A stretch of DNA of 24,304 bases. Origin: a virus. Below, piece after piece: positions 22,342 to 24,304 of this stretch. The position numbers and the translations under genes were made by a program. Below the pieces are notes generated by a model. That model was given only the letters and a program-made list of their open reading frames with translations, was not told the DNA's origin and made no database searches. Positions within the stretch are counted from its first letter, which is position 1. Each line of letters begins with the position of its first letter. The stretch is taken from the IMG/VR virus record IMGVR_UViG_3300043446_004283, positions 1 through 24,304 of that record, one strand, 5' to 3'.

Positions 22342-22415
22342 TCGGGCATAAAGGATTTGAACCTTTGACCTTTCCGCCCCAAACGGAACGCGCTACCAAA
22401 CTGCGCTAATGCCCG
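22342..22415 (-). tRNA. tRNA-Pro(UGG)
   Basis: A well-formed 74-base cloverleaf. Acceptor CGGGCAT/ATGCCCG, T8-A9, D-stem GCGC/GCGC, anticodon stem TTCCG/CGGAA with loop TTTGGGG (anticodon TGG), T-arm AAAGG-TTCAAAT-CCTTT, discriminator A, no encoded CCA. Bases 8-10 (TAG) are also the stop codon of the overlapping 41-aa gene. Confidence 0.93.
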
Positions 22416-22531
22416 ATGTCTTTTTTATGTATATACATAATACCAGCAAAAGGAACAACTGTCAACCCCATTCCGCATAGAAAAAGAAAGAATGGATTTG
22501 AAGCAAGTGATTCTACGATGTGAAAAATCAT
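22406..22531 (-). CDS. 41-aa membrane micro-protein ending inside tRNA-Pro
   Basis: ATG 22531 overlaps the previous stop as ATGA. The peptide starts MIFHIVESLASNP, then one long hydrophobic stretch (about residues 14-33) and a basic end, ending IGH. Its TAG stop is tRNA-Pro bases 8-10. One membrane helix is expected. The coupled start supports real translation; function unknown. The tRNA-Pro promoter lies inside this gene. Confidence 0.65.
   Translation of the reverse strand: MIFHIVESLASNPFFLFLCGMGLTVVPFAGIMYIHKKDIGH
22437..22465 (-). promoter_or_regulatory. sigma-70 promoter of tRNA-Pro and the antitoxin
   Basis: TTGACA (22460-22465), 17-bp spacer, TATTAT (22437-22442), inside the 41-aa gene. 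The start near 22430 lies about 15 bases before tRNA-Pro. Confidence 0.65.
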
Positions 22532-22728
22532 CTTCCCCTCCAGTGTTTATACTCATAATACATGTATTGATTTACTTCGTCAAGTCCTGATAGTGGAGCA
22601 TTCTCTTCACATCTAGACCACTCAATACAAAACTGTTTAATATCATGGTTATGTATAACAGAATGACCATATATTCTCACAAAAGAAGACATAGCAAAAT
22701 GATATCTTTGCTTATTGGGGATATGCAT
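22528..22728 (-). CDS. unknown 66-aa protein
   Basis: A soluble protein with a mixed charge pattern (IKQFCIEWSRCEENAPLSGL) and an aromatic, basic end (YYEYKHWRGR). An internal ATG at codon 13 is an alternative start. GGGGA lies about 6 bases before the chosen ATG. It overlaps the 30-aa gene upstream (17 bases) and the 41-aa gene downstream (ATGA). Function unknown. Confidence 0.65.
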   Translation of the reverse strand: MHIPNKQRYHFAMSSFVRIYGHSVIHNHDIKQFCIEWSRCEENAPLSGLDEVNQYMYYEYKHWRGR

Positions 22729-22804
22729 TTGTCAATCCCCAGCAAATCCACAATGCAATCGTAGAAAAATATATGGTTGACAATAGAAAAAGTGTTTTAG
22801 TCAT
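22712..22804 (-). CDS. 30-aa membrane micro-protein
   Basis: ATG 22804 lies within the end of the 37-aa gene (8-base overlap) and the TAA lies within the next gene's start. The peptide begins MTKTLFLLSTIYFS and continues as one hydrophobic helix with Trp and Cys, then ends NAYPQ. It fills an otherwise empty 68-base gap exactly, which supports translation despite its size. Function unknown. Confidence 0.5.
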   Translation of the reverse strand: MTKTLFLLSTIYFSTIALWICWGLTNAYPQ

Positions 22805-22910
22805 CTTCTTCGTCCTCGTAACTTGATGGTTCTTCAAAGAGTTCGTCCATTTTTTGTTGAAGAACTCTTTGCTGTAGTTCTTGTAAATCTTCTTCTGTTA
22901 AAGAAATCAT
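22797..22910 (-). CDS. 37-aa acidic micro-protein
   Basis: Begins MISLTEEDLQELQQRV, a clear amphipathic helix, and ends in a run of Glu and Asp. The start overlaps the upstream stop as ATGA. Acidic phage peptides of this kind often bind host enzymes or mimic DNA, but nothing specific is shown here. Confidence 0.6.
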   Translation of the reverse strand: MISLTEEDLQELQQRVLQQKMDELFEEPSSYEDEEDD

Positions 22911-23086
22911 TTGTCCTTGAGTAAGTCTTCTATTCTTTTACGCATATTTACACTATCTTGTTTCATATAGTCACGTAAAGAATAACCACGTTGATTTCTC
23001 AAAATACAAGTTCCTTGATAAAACATTGTGGCAGCAAAGACTAAAAAGAATACTATTCCTATCAGTTCAATGTGATTTTGAGCCAT
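22907..23086 (-). CDS. 59-aa membrane protein, unknown
   Basis: One N-terminal membrane helix (about residues 8-24, IGIVFFLVFAATMFY) followed by a basic cytoplasmic tail (LRNQRGYSLRDYMKQDS, then KRIEDLLKDK). The start overlaps the 67-aa gene by 25 bases and the end overlaps the 37-aa gene by ATGA. Function unknown. Confidence 0.65.
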   Translation of the reverse strand: MAQNHIELIGIVFFLVFAATMFYQGTCILRNQRGYSLRDYMKQDSVNMRKRIEDLLKDK

Positions 23087-23265
23087 GGTAGTAATGGAGG
23101 AATAACTCCAACAAGTCTTAATAGTCCTTCAGCAAATAAAGCAAGAACCACCCAACCGACGCACATACTAATGATAGAAGCATTACGGTTGTGTCGTCGT
23201 ATTGCTGCATCGATCATCTCCTGAACTTCAGAACGTGTAATAAATTCTTCTTGTTCGTACATCAT
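23062..23265 (-). CDS. 67-aa membrane protein, unknown
   Basis: A soluble helix (FITRSEVQEMIDAAIRRHNR, residues 8-27) leads into a membrane helix (about 30-52, ISMCVGWVVLALFAEG...) and a Pro-rich end. From memory it resembles a small conserved membrane protein in marine cyanomyoviruses, which supports the phage call; no search was possible. ATGATG start, overlapping the previous stop. Function unknown. Confidence 0.75.
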   Translation of the reverse strand: MMYEQEEFITRSEVQEMIDAAIRRHNRNASIISMCVGWVVLALFAEGLLRLVGVIPPLLPWLKITLN

Positions 23266-23411
23266 TTCTCGTCTCCAAGAAACTTTGCAAGAGGATCTCT
23301 GCGGGTTTTTACAATTTCAACTGCTCTCTTATAAAACATATTATCAAGATTGCCAGAGGATTCAAAAGTCTCTTTAATCTTCACCCAATTATCGTAGGTG
23401 TGTTGATCCAT
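23262..23411 (-). CDS. unknown 49-aa protein
   Basis: Starts MDQHTYDNWVKIKETFESSG and ends KTRRDPLAKFLGDEK; a soluble, helical, charged peptide. First gene of the small-gene chain, about 20 bases after the predicted start of the promoter at 23437-23464. Its stop overlaps the next ATG. Function unknown. Confidence 0.65.
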   Translation of the reverse strand: MDQHTYDNWVKIKETFESSGNLDNMFYKRAVEIVKTRRDPLAKFLGDEK

Positions 23412-23436
23412 AGGTTTTGAGAGATAGTACTATTAT

Positions 23437-23464
23437 ATAATAGTTTTCAATCTTTGAATGTCAA
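23437..23464 (-). promoter_or_regulatory. sigma-70 promoter of the small-gene chain, with palindromes
   Basis: TTGACA (23459-23464), 16-bp spacer, TATTAT (23437-23442), start near 23431. A 14-bp perfect palindrome (23430-23443) covers the -10 box and overlaps a 10-bp palindrome (23424-23433) at the start site, a possible operator. Confidence 0.65.
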
Positions 23465-23526
23465 CAAAATGTGTTCATAACGTAACACTGTTGAAGAAAT
23501 TATTAAATTTGTAATTTATCTTAAAG

Positions 23527-23613
23527 CGGAAGGTAGGCGAGTCGAACGCCTAAGGGCTTTAACACCTCAACGCTTTTCAAGAGCGGTTCCGTCACCAATC
23601 GGATTGACCTTCC
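23527..23613 (-). tRNA. tRNA-Ser(UGA)
   Basis: An 87-base class II tRNA. Acceptor GGAAGGT/ACCTTCC, D-stem TCCG/CGGA, anticodon loop CTTGAAA (anticodon TGA) on a stem with one C-T mismatch at its base, a long variable arm, T-arm AGGCG-TTCGACT-CGCCT, discriminator G (usual for Ser), no encoded CCA. Confidence 0.87.
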
Positions 23614-23624
23614 ATATTAAGTCC

Positions 23625-23876
23625 TCAACGGACTTCAAAATCAAGTCGTCTCACTTTACGTTGACGACGTGCTTCCTGCCAAGCAATATCTTGAGAAGTA
23701 AGCACACTTTTGTTTTGATTTTCTTTTAAAGAGTTTAACATAACAATTCGAGATAAGTCAAGTGCAGAAATTTTATCTCCACGAATTGTTGCCATATTAG
23801 GACATCCACACGTCACTGTTTTTGTTTGGTGTCCAGTTAATTCTTTATTGCAGTCTTTGCATCTTATTGAAATCAT
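23625..23876 (-). CDS. small Cys-rich (zinc-ribbon-like) protein
   Basis: An 83-residue protein. CKDCNKEL (residues 6-13) and TCGCPNMA (22-29) give a CxxC...CxC set fit for one zinc. The rest is helical and ends in a basic tail (RRQRKVRRLDFEVR). It probably binds nucleic acid or a protein. From memory it resembles a conserved hypothetical protein of T4-like cyanophages. It lies 15 bases after the Dps gene and 11 before tRNA-Ser. Function unknown. Confidence 0.75.
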   Translation of the reverse strand: MISIRCKDCNKELTGHQTKTVTCGCPNMATIRGDKISALDLSRIVMLNSLKENQNKSVLTSQDIAWQEARRQRKVRRLDFEVR

Positions 23877-23891
23877 TGTTCTTCATCCTTA

Positions 23892-24304
23892 TCACTGTAG
23901 GTGTGATCTTAGCATCCATACAAATTTGCCGTGAGATTCCATTAAGTCTTGAACCAGATTAGCAGTTGCATATTGCTTTTGTGCTTCTGATTCTTCCGAA
24001 ATCTCTGCCATTAACTCACAAAACTTTTCATTGTTTTCAAGAAGTTCTTGAAGCATTTCTTTTGCTCCAGTTGAACTTGCAGCCTCTTTGATTTGAGTAA
24101 CCTCAAGCATTCTTGAAAGAGAACTCAATGGTTTTACATTTAAGTATCTCATATGTTCAGAGAGTCTGTCAATCTCCTCAAACATAGTTTCATACTGTCC
24201 ACCAAAGAGTTGATGGAGTTGAGTGAAATCTTCTCCAACTACATTCCAATGAAATGCCCAAGTTTTATGAAATAAAACAAAAAGTGATGACTGAGCATCA
24301 CTTA
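23892..24304 (-). CDS. dps: Dps-type mini-ferritin (5' end outside window)
   Basis: The frame is open to the window edge, giving 136 C-terminal residues of a Dps protein (normally about 160-190). Dps forms a 12-subunit shell that oxidises Fe(II) with peroxide and can coat DNA. Fragment residues His18 (HWNVVG), His30 (LHQLFGG), Asp45 and Glu49 (EIDRLSEHMR) have exactly the 12-15-4 spacing of the E. coli Dps ferroxidase site (His51, His63, Asp78, Glu82). KPLSSLSRML and DLMESHGKFVWMLRSHL are also typical. It would protect DNA or manage iron during infection. Start and promoter are not visible. Confidence 0.9.
   Translation of the reverse strand, partial: SDAQSSLFVLFHKTWAFHWNVVGEDFTQLHQLFGGQYETMFEEIDRLSEHMRYLNVKPLSSLSRMLEVTQIKEAASSTGAKEMLQELLENNEKFCELMAEISEESEAQKQYATANLVQDLMESHGKFVWMLRSHLQ

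Noticed and set aside
22771-22782. TTGACA on the + strand at about 22778
   Set aside because: No -10 box at the right distance and no + strand gene follows.
1-24304. CRISPR arrays, insertion sequences or long direct repeats
   Set aside because: None seen on reading; the only repeats are short hairpins, short palindromes and paralogous GT11 genes.

Overview
The window looks like part of a T4-like marine cyanophage (a cyanomyovirus of Synechococcus or Prochlorococcus). Every gene is on the minus strand, so transcription runs from high to low coordinates. The phage call rests on very dense, often overlapping short genes, four tRNA genes without encoded CCA scattered among them, a free-standing HNH endonuclease, a T4-type late promoter (TATAAATA) and AT-rich DNA. 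The cyanobacterial link rests on an SLH-OprB (Som-type) porin that has its own promoter. A cyanobacterial genomic island is the main alternative and cannot be excluded from sequence alone.

Right part (about 20480-24304), read in transcription order: a Dps-type mini-ferritin cut by the window edge, a small Cys-rich protein, tRNA-Ser(UGA), then a chain of seven tiny overlapping genes (30-67 aa, several membrane-spanning). The last of these ends inside tRNA-Pro(UGG). Next come an orphan Phd/YefM-type antitoxin, an unusual class II tRNA with apparent anticodon UAU, a late promoter with the HNH endonuclease (which ends inside tRNA-Met(CAU)), two small unknown proteins, a three-helix membrane protein and a possible 32-aa ORF. 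A rho-independent terminator closes this part.

Middle (1531-20419): a 21-gene surface-polysaccharide cluster starting directly at a consensus sigma-70 promoter built into that terminator. It encodes sugar-nucleotide enzymes: Gmd, a ColD-like 3-dehydratase, a GDP-mannose 3,5-epimerase, an RfbH-type Fe-S 3-dehydratase, a YerE/acetolactate-synthase-like ThDP enzyme, an SDR and a UDP-glucose dehydrogenase-type enzyme. It also encodes PanB, NadE, a cupin isomerase, an FkbM methyltransferase, a DUF6165 protein and nine known or likely glycosyltransferases (two GT11, GT10, GT25, GT8-like, GT2/GT7-like and three GT-B-like). The gene set suggests synthesis and transfer of unusual deoxy sugars (fucose- or colitose-like, L-galactose, perhaps branched 3,6-dideoxy sugars) onto the host O-antigen.

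Left end (1-1441): the porin, with a strong promoter whose -35 box contains the stop codon of the last polysaccharide gene. Together, cluster and porin would let the phage re-coat and re-pore the host outer membrane during infection, which fits superinfection exclusion or control of uptake. That role is inference.

Across the window, seven promoters of the form TTGAC(A/T/G)-16/17-TATAAT-like sit at the junctions between transcription units, often fused to hairpins or stop codons. There is no CRISPR array, insertion sequence or gene-free stretch over 300 bases.
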